DNA of 64,000 nucleotides from Protonemura montana (lineage: Eukaryota > Arthropoda > Insecta > Plecoptera > Nemouridae), in NCBI GenBank assembly GCA_947568835.1, contig OX387603.1:9297943-9361942 (forward strand), written 5' to 3'. Under the pieces are notes generated by a model that did not search any database, was not told the DNA's origin, and worked only from the letters and a program-made list of their open reading frames with translations. Shown piece by piece: positions 1-12,975 of this stretch. Position 1 is the stretch's first letter; every line of letters begins with the position of its first letter. The position numbers and the translations under genes were made by a program.

Positions 1-296
1 AATAATGACTTATCAACGAATTTATAAAAGTTGAAGTTAAATTGTGAACAGTAAAGGATATGACCACTGCTACTAAATTTTGTACTGTAGACGCCTTTTT
101 AAGTTCACCCATGTAATCTTGGTAGCACAGTTAGGGCCTTGTTTTAAAATGCCCGGTGAAAAAGATAACATCCAGTTAGAGACTCATCTCCTTGGTGACA
201 GCCAATCAGATATTCATATTTAAATTGTAATCTCCGGTCGCTTAGCGAAGTGGTTGTTGTAAAACTGTCCCTCAATTGACATTTTGTTGTTGTTAG

Positions 297-3200
297 AACT
301 GCCTCTACATCTGGGCACGCGACCACCGGCAGCACCACAAGCACAGCGACACCAGCGCCGATCCTCATGACTCTACGCGCGGCTTCTTCTTCAGTCACAT
401 CGGATGGCTCATGGTGCGCAAGCATCCCGACGTGATCCGCGCAGGTGCACACATCGACATGTCTGACCTAGAGGCTGACAAGCTGGTCATGTTTCAGAAG
501 AAGTGAGTTGTCTAAAGTCTACTTTAGTGCTTCAAGAGGTTCTATGCGCAGCATCTTTGCTGAAAGTACCTGATATTGCATTGAGATTTTAATCAGCGAC
601 TCATGCCTGATTTTTTTCATACCTCTCTATCGTGTATAGAATTTTTTTTAACGATTTCCAGGTCGGAATTACAAGTCTTTCTCCAGTTTGCATTGTTTGC
701 TTGTTTTGATTGTTTTGTTTTATGTAGACATTTTCCCGTTGCTTTGAAGAAAAATGTCTGCTGAACAATTTTGACTTCCATGTCTAAATTACGTATTGTA
801 AAGCAAAAATTTGGGCACGTTCACTATGTACCAAACAGAACGTGACTTACTCTTCAATGGGATCACTTCAAGCCCAACAGCAGAACTCGAAAGAAGAAAC
901 TGCTTTGTAAAAAACGTCCAGCAACGGACACAACACTTTGCAACATGTGCTCGTGTAAATAAGACTATTCGCATGTAGTTTAAATTCAAGCCCAACCAGT
1001 TATACGGAAAATATATGACATGCTTTATAACTTGGCTGAAAGTCGGCACACTTCCATGAGCGCTTTACCGACAGCAGCCCAGGAAGGTTAAATGGCGGAT
1101 CAACGATGGCCCAAGCGGGGCACTTCAAGTAATGCGTTTTACTTTACAGTGCTCGCGCGTGTATATGGTCATTACACTAACGCATGGCACCTTGAAGTCC
1201 GCTAATCACAATGGAAGTTTGAAAAATCTCCAAGGCTTAGTTCAAGGCAAACCTAGATAGCAATATCCGTAACGTGGATACAAACCTCATAAATAGACAA
1301 CACCGTAAAAGAAACCTCACCTTTTCTGCAGCCAGAAAAGGCTGCAGGAGAACATTTGTGAATGTAAGCTAAGAACCCGTCGATTTATTTTGAGGGAATT
1401 GAGATAGTCTACAAAGCAAGCGAGACAGCTTGAATAATGAAGCCCAAGATACAATTTTAATTATATTCCTGATGAGGGCCGCTAACAATGCTAAAAATCT
1501 TGCAGATACTACAAGCTGCTGTACCTGGTGGTCGCGTTCCTGATTCCGATCATCGTGCCGTGCTACTTCTGGGGCGAGACTGTCTGGTACTCGTTTCTCA
1601 TCGCCTATGGATACCGCTCCATCAACGTCCTCAACTTCACCTGGTTCGTCAATAGCGCCGCACACCTCTACGGGACCAAACCTTACGACGAGTAAGTCAT
1701 GGCGCCATTTCCTGCAGCTTCCGAGATTTGGGTATATTGACAACAGTCCCGTGGCACATGCTTTGTTACTCCGGTAAATATGTGGCAGGATACACATGTA
1801 GATAATGATGACGAAAGGAATACAACTCATTAATATATGCTATAGCTTAGCTCCAACCACAAAGCAATAAGCAGCACAAGAACATCACAAGAAAAGCGAC
1901 AACGGTCACTGACCATCTCAAAATTCGAATCTGGCGCTATAAAAAGAAGGCTGTCAGCTGTCCTTTGTGTTTTTAGTAGAGTCAATTTGAGGTTATATTT
2001 TCACAGTACGGTTGTCATAAAATTCTATTCCATGTAAAGTTTTAGTTGTGGACCTATTCCATAAAGAAGCAGTCAGGTAGCATTGGTTTTTGACTATCTG
2101 CACGGGCACTTGGTCTAAGAACAGAGCGCTCAACAAATTCCGAATAAGGTAGTCAGCAAAGATCATATGCTAAGCGTCTGCCATGATTGTTAAAATAATG
2201 CTCATTCATTGGGTGATATAAGGACACAGTACGAGTAAGTTAAAATATTTTACCAATGCTTAATGCTATGCATGCGCTCTACGCTCCTTGTGCAGATTGT
2301 GTGCAGTCTTTTATGACATGTAAGTTTTTAGACCCTGGTGCGGTGTACTTGTGCTTATTGCTATGACAGTTGTGAGTAGAATTTCGCCACAGGTAAGTTA
2401 AAGGCAACCGTAAATTTGTCTCAACATTTCTTTCGAGTAAAGGTATAAAACTGGACCACAATAGAAATGCTCCTCAAATGTGTTTATCATGAAGGATGCA
2501 ACTTTTGCCCTAGCTAAAAACGCACTAACCTGTCTCGCTAAACCACTAACCTGTGAAGTTTAACTCCAGAGCTTAGAGATGGCCAGAAAACCACAGACTA
2601 TAATTGTTGATTTTTAGGGGTTGGTGCAATATTGATAACAAATGCATTCCCAAATTAATGGGGTTAGGCTCTGTTTTGTGAATCTGTCTCATGGACTTTT
2701 AAAACGGCATCGATAAAAGTCGGAGTACTTCCGATTTAATTTAAATTTTCGTTCATGGTATCTCGAACCTGTCTGAACGAGACAATAACCTGACAGTAAG
2801 AAAGCGGAATGCATTAAACTGGAAACACTTCATAAAGTAATGAAGCTACTTAATGAGTCTGATTTATCATTAAGGGTCTTAGGTCTTCTAAGTGTATGGC
2901 ATATCATGGGGATGGTATGTCATATATGGCATGTCAGTACTATTCTAGACTCAATTTTACCATTTATGAGCACAGAAGTGGGGATTATAAAGAAAAGAGC
3001 GCAAAGAATTTCAAAATTAACTTTAACTCCCTATAGCGTAACTCCTCTGCGCCCCACCTGAGATTGGCGTTGTCTCTTGCTCTAGACAAATCGTGCCGGT
3101 GGAGAACGCCATGGTGTCTTACTTCGCGTTCGGCGAGGGGTGGCACAACTACCACCACTCGTACCCCTGGGACTACCGGACCTCGGAGTACGGCATGCGT

Positions 3201-4019
3201 TTCAACCCCAGTGCAACGATCATTGAATGGTTTGCAGCCAGGGGTTGGGTCACCAACATGCGCTCGGCCTCTCACGACGTTGTCATGGCTAAGGTATGCC
3301 AAAAGTCAAAGCCAAAGTCGAAGCTTCGCTGACAGACATACTTTGCTTGAATCGGATTTCAATTTGAGTCTGTCGGTTGGTATGATTGATTTTTTTAAGT
3401 GCAATTTTATGCTTATGCTCCTATCTGATAACGTACAACCACAGGGTTATGTTTGGAATGCACTTTAAATATTTGCTTGATGGTGAACCTTTGTTGTAAA
3501 GTTATCGTCTAAATACACTGCAAAAAAAATTTAACAACATTTATACTGTCCAGAAGGATTGTTTTCCAGAACAAAATTTGTGAAATAATTTGAAGTAAAA
3601 TTGAACAATATATGAGTAATTTCTCGGCTTGTAACGTAACGGAATTTACATCTTTTAAATCTTTTATGGATTTTTTTATACTGCATGACAAATTTCTAAA
3701 TATAACGAAATATTCAACCCAAGCAATTCTCGCGAATTACCAACATTGACTTTTGAATGCTAAATTTTTGTCACCGGTTACTTATTTGTGAAACTTTCGT
3801 CCGTTTGGTCTGCTCCAGATTACACTTAAAGGCGACGGATCTCATGGCAAGAAGCCATCTGACTCCGATGCACCACTGAAGGAGGTTCCGCTCACCTGGA
3901 TGCATATCCACATTGGCGAGAAAATGTTACACGCGGCCTGGGATATCACCCGGGGTGTTTACTTCGGAATCATCACTTCGATCTTCCTGCTAGTCAAGTA
4001 CTACTGGGTGGCGCCGTGA
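297..4019 (+). CDS. Acyl-CoA delta-9-type desaturase, copy A (5' partial, last 4 exons)
   Basis: Membrane diiron fatty acyl-CoA desaturase, which introduces a cis double bond into acyl-CoA at the ER using cytochrome b5. Coding exons in the window are 297-502, 1506-1691, 3086-3293 and 3819-4019, all with AG/GT borders. Their lengths (206, 186, 208, 201) sum to 267 codons in one frame. Visible motifs are histidine box 2 (RDHRQHH), the NSAAH motif that supplies an extra iron ligand, and box 3 (GEGWHNYHH, then PWDY). Box 1 and the start codon lie upstream of position 1. The exon borders and phases match copy B exactly. Two differences from B: the WNS motif reads WYS, and a TGA replaces B's TGG codon, so the protein ends at VAP, four residues earlier. 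First exon of first hexapod-type desaturases normally carries the N-terminus, so about 110 residues are missing here. Confidence 0.93.
503..1505 (+). other. Copy A intron, alignable with the matching copy B intron
   Basis: GTGAGT donor and TTGCAG acceptor. From about 840 to 1300 the sequence aligns by eye with 16930-17340 in copy B, with scattered substitutions and short indels. No ORF or repeat is recognised in it. Confidence 0.7.
1692..3085 (+). other. Long copy A intron, expanded relative to copy B
   Basis: GTAAGT donor and CTCTAG acceptor, 1394 bp. The last roughly 240 bp align with the 3' part of the 399-bp copy B intron (17797-18195). Roughly 1 kb in the middle of A has no counterpart in B. 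I recognise no mobile element in that extra piece. Confidence 0.65.
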
Positions 4020-4188
4020 AAACAGCAGTGACGTCGCCGACAAGGGCGCTACAGGATAACTTTGGTTAATTAGAGTTACAGCGCTGATGCTAAAAGTTTG
4101 AATGCTAATGTTAATGTTCAAAGACTAAGACAACAAGCCGGCAACACTTCATACGGGTGTAGCCACGGCGCGTGCAACTGTACTTTTT

Positions 4189-4194
4189 AATAAA
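4189..4194 (+). terminator. Polyadenylation signal of desaturase copy A
   Basis: AATAAA hexamer 170 bp after the copy A stop codon. A matching hexamer sits at 19204 after copy B. Confidence 0.6.
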
Positions 4195-4195
4195 C

Positions 4196-5010
4196 CGCTA
4201 CAATTAAAAAATTAAGACTAGAAATATTGACGTATATTTTTATAACAATAGAGGTAAGCTAACCGTAAACCAGTCTCAAATGTGGCTTATCTCCAAAAAG
4301 TAGCGAAATCAAATGCTAAAAATTGCAATGACGGCGATTCCATCTCTGTGCAACTACCATTTTTGTCGATGTACTAGATATTGGTCAATGATTTATGTGA
4401 CGACAGTTCCACCTAAGCGCTGAAACTCTGACTAAACTTACAAACTCAATGGTGTGATCCGTACAAGAACCATCAGCTAAAGTGGCCAACGTTGCACTTA
4501 CATGCTGTGTAAATGTTGCAAGACTGCTGTGTAATCGGCCATTTGACTTGTGGTTCAATCACTGAGTACACTGCTGATCGACCACATAATCGTCTTGGTG
4601 TTTAGGCTGGAGTCACAATCATTGCAGTGATGATGCAAATCGGATGCAACTTGCAAGGTGGCAATTTTGTAGCCTCTTTCTTCAAAGTTATCTTCCTCTT
4701 GAGTTGGTTCAACTCCAATTTTTAGTGGCTTTAGGTCAGATCGCCAACACTGGAAACAAACCGACAATATTTGATTAACAATTAATTGCAGCGGTTTATT
4801 TGTGTCACGCGACATCAATTGATTGAAGTGGTTGTCAGAAATAAAATGATAATGCAACATTTTCATGAGATCTACCGTTTTCCTCAATGGTAACCTATCC
4901 CTACGCCTTAGTAATGTAACAAGAGAGATTTTGCGTTCCAACTCGGAGTGAAAATGCTTCCAGTTGCCACAGGTTGATCTCAGGGTTGTCATCATCGGTG
5001 TTGATCATCT
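4196..5010 (+). repeat. Duplicated 3' flank, unit 1 (partner 19210-20045)
   Basis: Non-coding sequence downstream of copy A that aligns with sequence downstream of copy B. Shared landmarks include the block around 4555-4640 (partner 19590-19680) and the block around 4780-4850 (partner 19820-19890). It shows that the A/B duplication copied about 0.8 kb beyond the poly(A) signal. The antisense ORF across this block is not conserved in the partner, so I do not call a gene. Confidence 0.75.
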
Positions 5011-5523
5011 TTTTGACACAATAGCAATTGTTTTTTGGTTGTTATTGTTACCGTGAGTTCGGGGACTTTACAGCTGGGAGAGCTCTTTGACGTGGCTAGG
5101 AATGAAAATGAATTGTAAGTTTATTTTTTCGATTGTTAAAAATATAATTCAACTTTAGTTTTCAGACATTAGTGGTGTAATTATTGGTATTTTTCCGATA
5201 AGTTGCAGTTTGCTTATTTAAGAGGCATTATTGGATCCACACAGGTCTATCACCGGTTAAATTAGGAGAAAACCTCGTTAGTACGTTTGACTCTTAGCAA
5301 TGGTCGAAGGGGGAGGGCATAAAGGAATATAAGGAATATAAATTTGCGGCCCCAAAATTGCGTCAAAAACGTATCTTTTGTTGATTGGTAACAACTCAAA
5401 TCAAAAACTTATCTTAAATCGCTCATCCAAACTACGCGAAAAGGCGATCGAAGCGTTTATTGGTTAGTGTAGATAATGTGAAACCAGCGGGCTTACGACT
5501 AAGTTTGAAAGAAAATAACCTGC
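5011..5523. other. Intergenic, nothing recognised
   Basis: AT-rich sequence between the duplicated flank and a SINE. No supported ORF, RNA or repeat seen. Confidence 0.5.
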
Positions 5524-5928
5524 CAAACGATTTTGCACGATGTAAACACCGTTTGTCTGAGATCACCAAAGTTAAGCAACACTGCTCTGGGCCAGGTATT
5601 GGATGGGTTACCATCATACACATGTAAGTGCGGGAGCGAGGTTGGAGCGACCTTACGTCTTAACAACTTTGTTCAACTTATTTTTCAACCCCTTGTCAGA
5701 TTAGTGGAGTTGCTCGAGTTCTACCAGTACTTAGGACTTAAAGCCGTTGGTTTCTTAATGCTCTACGACAGAAGTAGGCAAAGGGCAGTCTCCGGATCTC
5801 CACTTTTCAGTTGTAGGCTAGGTTAGGCTAATCATCATCCTAATCATCATCCACTCAATCACCAAATATTTTAGCCAGTGCATCGGGACCTGTTGTTAGA
5901 TCAGTGCGTTGTTAAACTCCACAAATTG
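5524..5928 (+). mobile_element. 5S-rRNA-derived SINE, diverged copy 1
   Basis: The head resembles the internal part of arthropod 5S rRNA (ATCACCAAAGTTAAGCAACA, then TATTGGATGGGTTACC). It is followed by the family's central body and the 3' tail ending near GTGCGTTGTTAAACTCCACA. It is diverged through the middle. The small ORF across it is a by-product of the element. Confidence 0.8.
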
Positions 5929-7142
5929 GGTCGCAATAATTCAACGAATTTACCTAGCTGTCACTTCGTCACCTGTCGTGGCTGCATAGCTTTGATTGCA
6001 AACGCCTAGGTTTTCACTTCCCAGCGAGACGTTGATGTTGGTTGTGTTGCCTATGGCTAAGGGTTAGTACCCCGTGACTGCCCAAGGCCGGCCGCAGAAT
6101 ATACTAGCTGAGAAATAGTTTATCCGTCCTAAATATATCGGTTACTTTGGGGCGCAGTCTGCTGAGGAGCACATTACCAAGTCGGCAGCCGGGCCGCACA
6201 AAACAGAGGCGCAGAAAACGCTAGTTTGAGGCGCAGAAAACAGGGCTGCAGAAAACATAGCCGCAGTTAGACGGCACCCGATGTTGTAGTATTTGTTCTT
6301 TTATCGTTCAGTTGACATTGGTATTGTGGAAGCTGAAAGTTAACCAGGCACGGGTTAGGTTAGATTTCGCCGGTTACGTTAGCCTTCTTGGCTAGACGTT
6401 CCAGACGCTGGGTCGTGGACTCGACGTTTCACGTTCTAAGCGCTGTGCCACGGTCTGAGAGAACTTGCGCCGCTCTCCAGTCTCGACCTTGCTGGTCAGA
6501 CGCAGTTGGCGCTCGGCTCGACTCCTTATCGGACTCGGGAGCGACAGACAATATTAATAATATTGATCTGATGATGTTATAACCAAGCATACTTGGCGAT
6601 ACGTAACGACATTTTGTACTAAATTCAATTGGTGCGAGCGTTCGGAGATTTCGCTTCTTTCGATACGCTTATCAATGTAAAATAAAATACAGAAAGAAGC
6701 ATGATTCTAACAATGAAATATTTCAAATTTTTTCACATTTTTCAACCTAAAATATCTCCACGCTCATCTTTCAACGCAACTCAAATAGCGTTGGCAAAGC
6801 CCAGTTATTTTATTTGCCACCTACTTCACTTTCGTGGTTTGGTTCGACGAACAGGAAACCGAATTATACCTGACCTCGTGGGATAAAAATTACTGACACC
6901 AACGCCAGACACATTGTTGACAACACATGATATATATTTTTTATTCTACGCATTTTGTATTGTTTTAAAAATTGTCCTTGTCACGTATACCTGTAACGGC
7001 ATAACACATAGTGTTAGCAACAAATTATATCCGGGCGTGACAAGAATCAAAGCTTCATTGCTGTTAGATTTCTGCATGAATTTTATTTTCTGAGACTTTT
7101 TCCCGAAATCGTATCGTGTCCTTTAGAATGACTGATTAAGCT
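5929..7142. other. Intergenic; short irregular GGCGCAGAAAAC repeats
   Basis: At about 6205-6260 the motif GGCGCAGAAAAC recurs three times with variation. A GC-richer stretch at 6380-6550 contains a 64-codon ORF with no recognisable product. Otherwise nothing is seen. Confidence 0.4.
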
Positions 7143-7392
7143 TTTTGATTAGGGCTTCGCAACGCAATTTTTGTTGCGTTTTAGATGAGCGTAATTCGTT
7201 TTGTTCCCTATTCGTTTTGTTTATTTTGTTTGTACCTCGCATGCAACAATGTGACTCGTTTTTATACGATTTTCGGAGTTCTGGAAATTTCCGTGATTTC
7301 CAAAATGATTTTCAAAAAATATTTTTTATTTATTTTTTTGTTTAGAAGTAAACATTTCTCTCCTTTGCTTCGCTCGCTACGCTCATCAACAA
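7143..7392 (+). repeat. Dispersed repeat family (GCAA-palindrome type), truncated copy
   Basis: Begins with the family 5' motif, a near-palindrome around CGCAACGCAATT...GTTGCG, followed by GATGAGCG. It ends with the family 3' motif TTCGCTCGCTACGCTCATC at about 7370-7388. Compared with the copy at 27594-28112 the interior is mostly missing. Confidence 0.65.
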
Positions 7393-7734
7393 CAAGTTTG
7401 GTATTTCCCAAAAACACACGTCCATTGTTCGTTAAGTGAGCTTTGTTTGAATCATGTTCATCTTGCCAGGTGTCAACATTTCAACCTGTCTCGAATTGAA
7501 CATCAAGCTGTGTAGCCCACTCAGCACCCATCCTTATTCCTTCCCGTCAGATAAAAATCAGAAACACATCTACAGTGTAATGCAATCAATACATTCGAAA
7601 ATTCATTCAAATCAATCAATTCTGACACCTGACGTGTTTCAGAGGTAAATATTAAATGCTTGAACCCATTGCTAAAAATCGATACACCTAGATAAAATTG
7701 TAATAACTGGTTAGTAAAAAGTTTTACAGTTTAC

Positions 7735-7905
7735 TAGGGCTTCACGAAACGTAATTTGAGTTGCGTTGTAAGATGAGCTAAAATGATGAGCCAAGATGAG
7801 CTAGATGAGCTAGATTAGCTAGAAGATGAGCTAAGATGATGCTAAAATGTGAAGCCGATCAAAGCAAAACAGCCACAATGTACAAATCATCAAACAAATT
7901 CGATG
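7735..7905 (+). repeat. Same dispersed family, 5' part, with an AGATGAGCT minisatellite
   Basis: Carries the same 5' near-palindrome as the copy at 27594, then an expanded run of AGATGAGCT-like units (7767-7850). It then has the family block AAGCCGATC...AGCAAAACAGCC. The expansion makes this copy unlike the others. Confidence 0.6.
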
Positions 7906-10083
7906 TTTTTAACTTGAAGCAATCAGCAGCTTTTTCATAACGTCGGGAGAGTTTAAGAATCAACTTCAATTGATTTAATAACTTAGCGTTAAGTTCTCCT
8001 TGGTCTTCCCTGAGAATGGATAGTGGTCCCACAATTCTGATGTCAAAAACGTAATGGTGTTTGTCGGTGCGAACCAAAAATCACATCGCTAGTGGATACC
8101 AGCAAGATTCCGCTGTAAATGTTAATTTTAGAATTCCGTTGAATTGTCTACGTCTGAGCCGGACGATAATATTCACATTTCCTGAATCGCAATGCTTTAA
8201 TAATGCCACCAAAGGTCACGAAAAGCAATCGAAATTTGCTTAAATTTCACGGCCCAATCCTGCCTGCTGGTTTCCGCATGGTGACTGATTGTTTTTGACA
8301 AGACCCTGGTGCTTGGTCCCAAGAGGTCAGCAGGGTAAAGATGAATGACCGATGACTTAAGACATTTTACAAGTTGAGTGAAATAAAATTTACTACCTAC
8401 CCCGTGAAATTTTGCGATATACCTGTAACTTCTGGCCTTGAGACAGGGCAATATTTAGCAATGTAATAAATGAAATTTTTATTTAATCTGGCGTTGATGC
8501 TAAGAAAATAGCATTATTATTATTATTATGGCAGGAGATATTAGCTTATTAGCCATTCGAGTAAATTGGTTACGTTGATTTCAAAATTTGGTTATATCTT
8601 ATTTACATTCCATTCACTTTTAGCCAATCTGTTCATTTTTGCTTACTAAGGCTGCGCGAAAGCAATTTGAGTTGAGTCTCGCCTCCTAGTTGAAGTGTTA
8701 ATTGAAACTGTTGCCATGACGACTTCCAATCACATGCAGTGAAATTCAGATGTTTCTATGAGTTAGAGATCCAACTTATGGTTGAAAATTTTGGTAAAAC
8801 TAACCTTACTAAGCTTTAAACTGCAGAAAATGTTGATGTGTTTTTTCTAAAGCAGTACTGTGATTCGTTGAGTGATGATGATTTGTTCAGGTGCATAATT
8901 GGTTTTGATCAACATGCATTTGCAATTAGATTCAAGAACACAGATTGCATTGCCAGTAGTTTCTAATTTCACATTACAAACATGTCACCGCGTTTACGCA
9001 AGGGAATTAAAAGAGATATTTTCAATATTACCGGAAATTCAACACTTTGAAATGACATGTTGATATTATGCAGAAGAGGCAGTGACCAATGAAAAGCAAC
9101 GTGTTTTAAAATGTAGAAACTAAAACGAGGAACTTTGTCAAATTCTGGTGTTTCATTATTTGTGATTTTTCCCATGAATTTATAATATTCTTTCCGCTTC
9201 GAAGGAAAGAAGTAAAAGTTGTGCCCACAGTTGGTTCTTACTTTCATTCGTAATGCACGTGTCCGTTTTAGACGTGTGGTTGTGCGTAGGTCGGGTGCTG
9301 TACACGCACTCTGTGCAGTATGTGTTGAACGAATCAGAAATGGCATTAAAACAGGTAATTTTCCAAGATTCTTTGCTTTTTTGCTTTGCTATTTTTTTGT
9401 GTGTTTTTCTACAATTTTGCAAGATTTTTGTGCTACTTTTTTGTATGATTACAGATTTATATTTGCGGATAGCCAATTGCATTTACTTCTAATACTGTTT
9501 TTTTAGTGACTGATAGGAATGGAGGTCGTCGATATTTTTCGCTGTCTTGTGTATCTTGAATAACCTCTTTACTTCATCGTTCAGAGTTTTCAACTCTGGT
9601 GTAAACCATTCTTTGTGTCTTTTTACATTTAAGTTAAAATATATCTCATGGATGAGTGGGAATGCCTGTTGAAATAGCTAAAAAATCTACCTGCGAGCGA
9701 ACTATACCTATGCACGATTTACATGATATTCCAGTAGGTTCTATGATCAGAATTCTACAATTAGCTATATGGTGATCGTCTTCTCGAACTGTCCTGGTTT
9801 TGGGTCTAGAATATCGTTTGAGTCTGCACAAAATATTACATCTGTGCCTTTTGTGGCAATTTGCTTCAAAAGAGTGACGTGAGGTTGTCAAGGAAGTTGT
9901 TTGCATTAGAGTTTAGAATCATGTTGCATGAAACGATTGTGATGCGGTTATAAGTAATCAGATCAATTACGCACATCTCTAATCACTCTTCTATATCTCT
10001 TGCGTTGAAATCTTGCTTGAATTTATGCTCTGCTTTTCAATTACTGTTAAGAACCGCTTCCTTTTTTGGTAGATTGATTGATT
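7906..10083. other. Intergenic; one weak repeat fragment
   Basis: Around 8648-8685 a short piece resembles the 5' end of the GCAA-palindrome family. ORFs here overlap on both strands and show no recognisable motif. I see no gene. Confidence 0.4.
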
Positions 10084-10512
10084 TTTGTGTTTAACGACGC
10101 ACTGTTTTGACAATGGCCCCTGTGGCAATGGTCTTATGGCATCGGTGAATGAGTAGATAATGATGAGGATGATGATGAACCTAACCTAACCTAGAAGGGA
10201 GGAGGTGAAAACCGGTGCCGGCACGTAGCCTACTTCTGTTGAATAGTACCAAGAGGATCACCGTCTTAACGTCCCTTCCGAAGGACGGTACAACTCGAAC
10301 AGCAGAATTTCTCCACAAATCCATGCTTTCGGGAGGTTGATAAGCAAGGCGAATGAACTTACAGTACTAACTTTCATCCCTCCATCCTCTCTCCCGATCA
10401 GAACTGGTCATGTGTATGATGGTCACCCATCCATTACCTGAGCCAGCGCAGTGTTGCTTAACTCCGGTAATCTCATGAGAACCAGTGTTTCCAACACGCC
10501 CAGCACTTTTGG
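10084..10512 (-). mobile_element. 5S-rRNA-derived SINE, copy 2
   Basis: Full-length antisense copy. The tail (TTTAACGACGCACTGTTTTG on the + strand) is at the left. The 5S-like head, complementary to GGATGGGTGACC and GTTAAGCAACACTG, is at the right. The body contains the family's GGGACGTTAAG block. Confidence 0.88.
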
Positions 10513-10655
10513 TGCCTCCTTTTTTTAAACCACGGCCAAAACCTAGTTATGCGTGATGAGTTATTCATTACAGCTATTTCTACATGATATTTAGGAAGCC
10601 AGTTTTCTGTCATACAACATTTGTCAATTTCTTCTCTCATGTTACATAGCTATTT

Positions 10656-10981
10656 GTGATAGGCAGTAAGTCCACGAATGTTTTACGCTCAAAAGTACCG
10701 TATATTAAAGACACAAGTCAAAATCCCTCATAAAGGAAGCTTGTAGACTACAAGGAGAAAAGAGACCAGGAAGACTAAATGTGTGCTTAGATCTCTCCTT
10801 GGGCATTGCCGTAATACACGTTTCCCACTATCGTTGTGCGGTTCGATGTCGTATGTCTGGATCCCTTTTCCTCACTGACTTGGCTTGCAAACCGTCACCA
10901 CCTCGGCATCCATCGACAGTGCTGATGAGAGCGCCTATAGTGCACCAATACGCGTATTGCTGAAGCAGCGATAGCCGTGAC
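10656..10981 (-). repeat. LTR-like direct repeat, unit 1
   Basis: Aligns with 12976-13375 at both ends; the last 140 bp (for example around CGGCATCCATCGACAGTGCT) are especially close. About 75 bp shorter than the partner, with a replaced middle. Confidence 0.7.
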
Positions 10982-11918
10982 CCCTAACTTCACTAGATGT
11001 CGTTCAGACTTCGGCCAATGTTGTCCTCTGGTTCAGACGTGCACATCTTGACGGCTTAATACTTTCTCAAATTTTGGTTTCCACTTAGGTCATCTATGTC
11101 TTCATCTTCAGCCCAAGAGACAGAGGTTCTCTAAGCTCCTATGTTAATTATAGGCACATCTCTAAATATCAAGAAATTTGTTCGAAACTTTTTGAAAATT
11201 TACAACAAAATCACTATCATTAAAATTTTAACAATTGCAAAAGGTATTCCTTTTTAAGATCTCAAACATAAACCGTACAGATTTCAAAATTCAATTCTGC
11301 AAAAGTCAGTGATCTCCTGTAAGTCTTAACAGAACCTATGGCAGTTTAACAATATTCATCAAATTTAGCTTCTTTTAATAAAGTTACCAAACATATCTTA
11401 CAAACAATTTATTACAATCGATCGAACTGGAATGAAATTACTTTTAAAGAAATAAGCAGTAAAAAAGAACAAAATGTGAATCAACACTTAAAAAAAAAAA
11501 AACAATTAAACTGCTGAGCATAAATTTTAAATAATTCAAAAGCAAAACAATTTGTTAGTTTCTACTCGTGACCATTGAACCTTTTCAGTTTAAAAATCTA
11601 GACGCTAGAGGAAACCAAAGATGCTGACTTCATTCAAAGTGCATTCACCTACTGAGTACGACTACAACGATATCCTGTGCAATGTCAGCAAAAACATAAA
11701 TAACCATTGACAAAACTTAGCTAATTGCATCACGTTCCAATAATTGTAGGGCAAAATCACACTTCCCAAAACATCGCACATGTTTCTTAGTTCATGTCGG
11801 TTGACGTAGTTGTTGTCCAGTTCTGTTCACAACGACCCTACCCGGATCAAACAGCTTGCTGTCGAAAACGAAACGTCCGAAGTTGTGCCCTCAACTGCAC
11901 CACTTCAATAGCTCGCTA

Positions 11919-12691
11919 TTAGTGGTTCAGCACATTAAATTCCTTGCGTTTAGGAATAAAACACTGGTCAGCGCACAAATAATGTGTAGTCGCACAGTCC
12001 ATTTCCAATTCGTTTGCAACCGTCACCAGATCAGGTGTTTTAAATGCCATGCCGTCTTCATTATCCAAATGTGTTGTGAGTTCTGCGTCTTGACTCTCGG
12101 TAGGTTTGATATTTCTCTCTTTATCAAATATCTTAGTAGTCAGCTACGGTTCTTCTGACTCAAATTGACACAACGACAGCTCCTCTCGAACATAGACAGC
12201 GGAAACCTCCTCCCCACCTTCCACAACGCCCAGAACAAATTTACAAAAATGCGAAAAGACCCTAGCCTAACCTTACACCTCGTAATTAGAGGACAACAAC
12301 TCTATCACTTCCTTAACCTGTTCTGTCAATCCTGTCTGTAGTTCCTCTAGATCGTCCGAATCCGAAACAATTGACACCGGCTTCTCCAGCTCCAGCCCCA
12401 CGTCGTCATCAATTTCATCAAATTCCTCACATCAACCATAATATCATCGGTTCTATCGTGCAAAACATCTGCATCGTTATCATCTTCAGCATCAACTACC
12501 CTAGTCACTGCTCGCCAAAGCTGTTGCTGACGCTTTTGCTGCCGCTGTTCTTGCTCCGTTTACCTATTTGGGAATTTCTCGGTAGAGACTTCCCAGTCCC
12601 AGCTTGACATGCACGTTAATTTTAACCGCTCACCCATAAACCTCTGCAACCAATTCAACACTTCTCGAAAATTGTCTATTTTGATTTCCAT
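11919..12691 (-). pseudogene. Broken antisense ORF remnant inside the LTR-like element
   Basis: From an ATG at 12691 the - strand reads as coding-like sequence. An in-frame TAA interrupts it after about 43 codons. The reading continues in the next frames as an acidic stretch (SDSDDLEELQ) up to a stop at 12273-12275. A further coding-like piece (VANELEMDC) ends at 11919-11921. The frame changes and stops indicate decay. No family is recognised. Its place behind the direct repeat suggests a gag remnant, which is inference only. Confidence 0.4.
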
Positions 12692-12975
12692 TGTGTCACT
12701 GATTTCGCAAAATTACCAAAATTCTAAAAGTCGCAAAATAACCGAACACGACCACAAACACAGTATGTCCACTCCTAGCTGACCTTAAACCTGGCGTCTC
12801 CGCCATTTTGTCAGTGCCCCGAAAAGTGGTAAGACATTGAAGATATAACTACAACTAGACCGGCGCCTCCACCGTTATGTCAGACATTTAATATTGGGAG
12901 TTTAAAATAGATATAGTCGAAAGGGTGTGGACAATTTGCTTTTAGTGAGAGGAGCTAACACTTGCCGGAATCTTA

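Noticed and set aside
1369..1830. 153-codon antisense ORF
   Set aside because: It is the complement of a desaturase exon and its introns; the + strand frame carries the conserved motifs.
4555..4995. 146-codon antisense ORF as a gene
   Set aside because: Lies in the duplicated non-coding flank; the partner at 19590-20035 does not keep the frame open.
10175..10195. CCTAACCTAACCTA resembling the insect telomere repeat
   Set aside because: It is only two or three units and part of every 5S-SINE body, so not a telomeric array.
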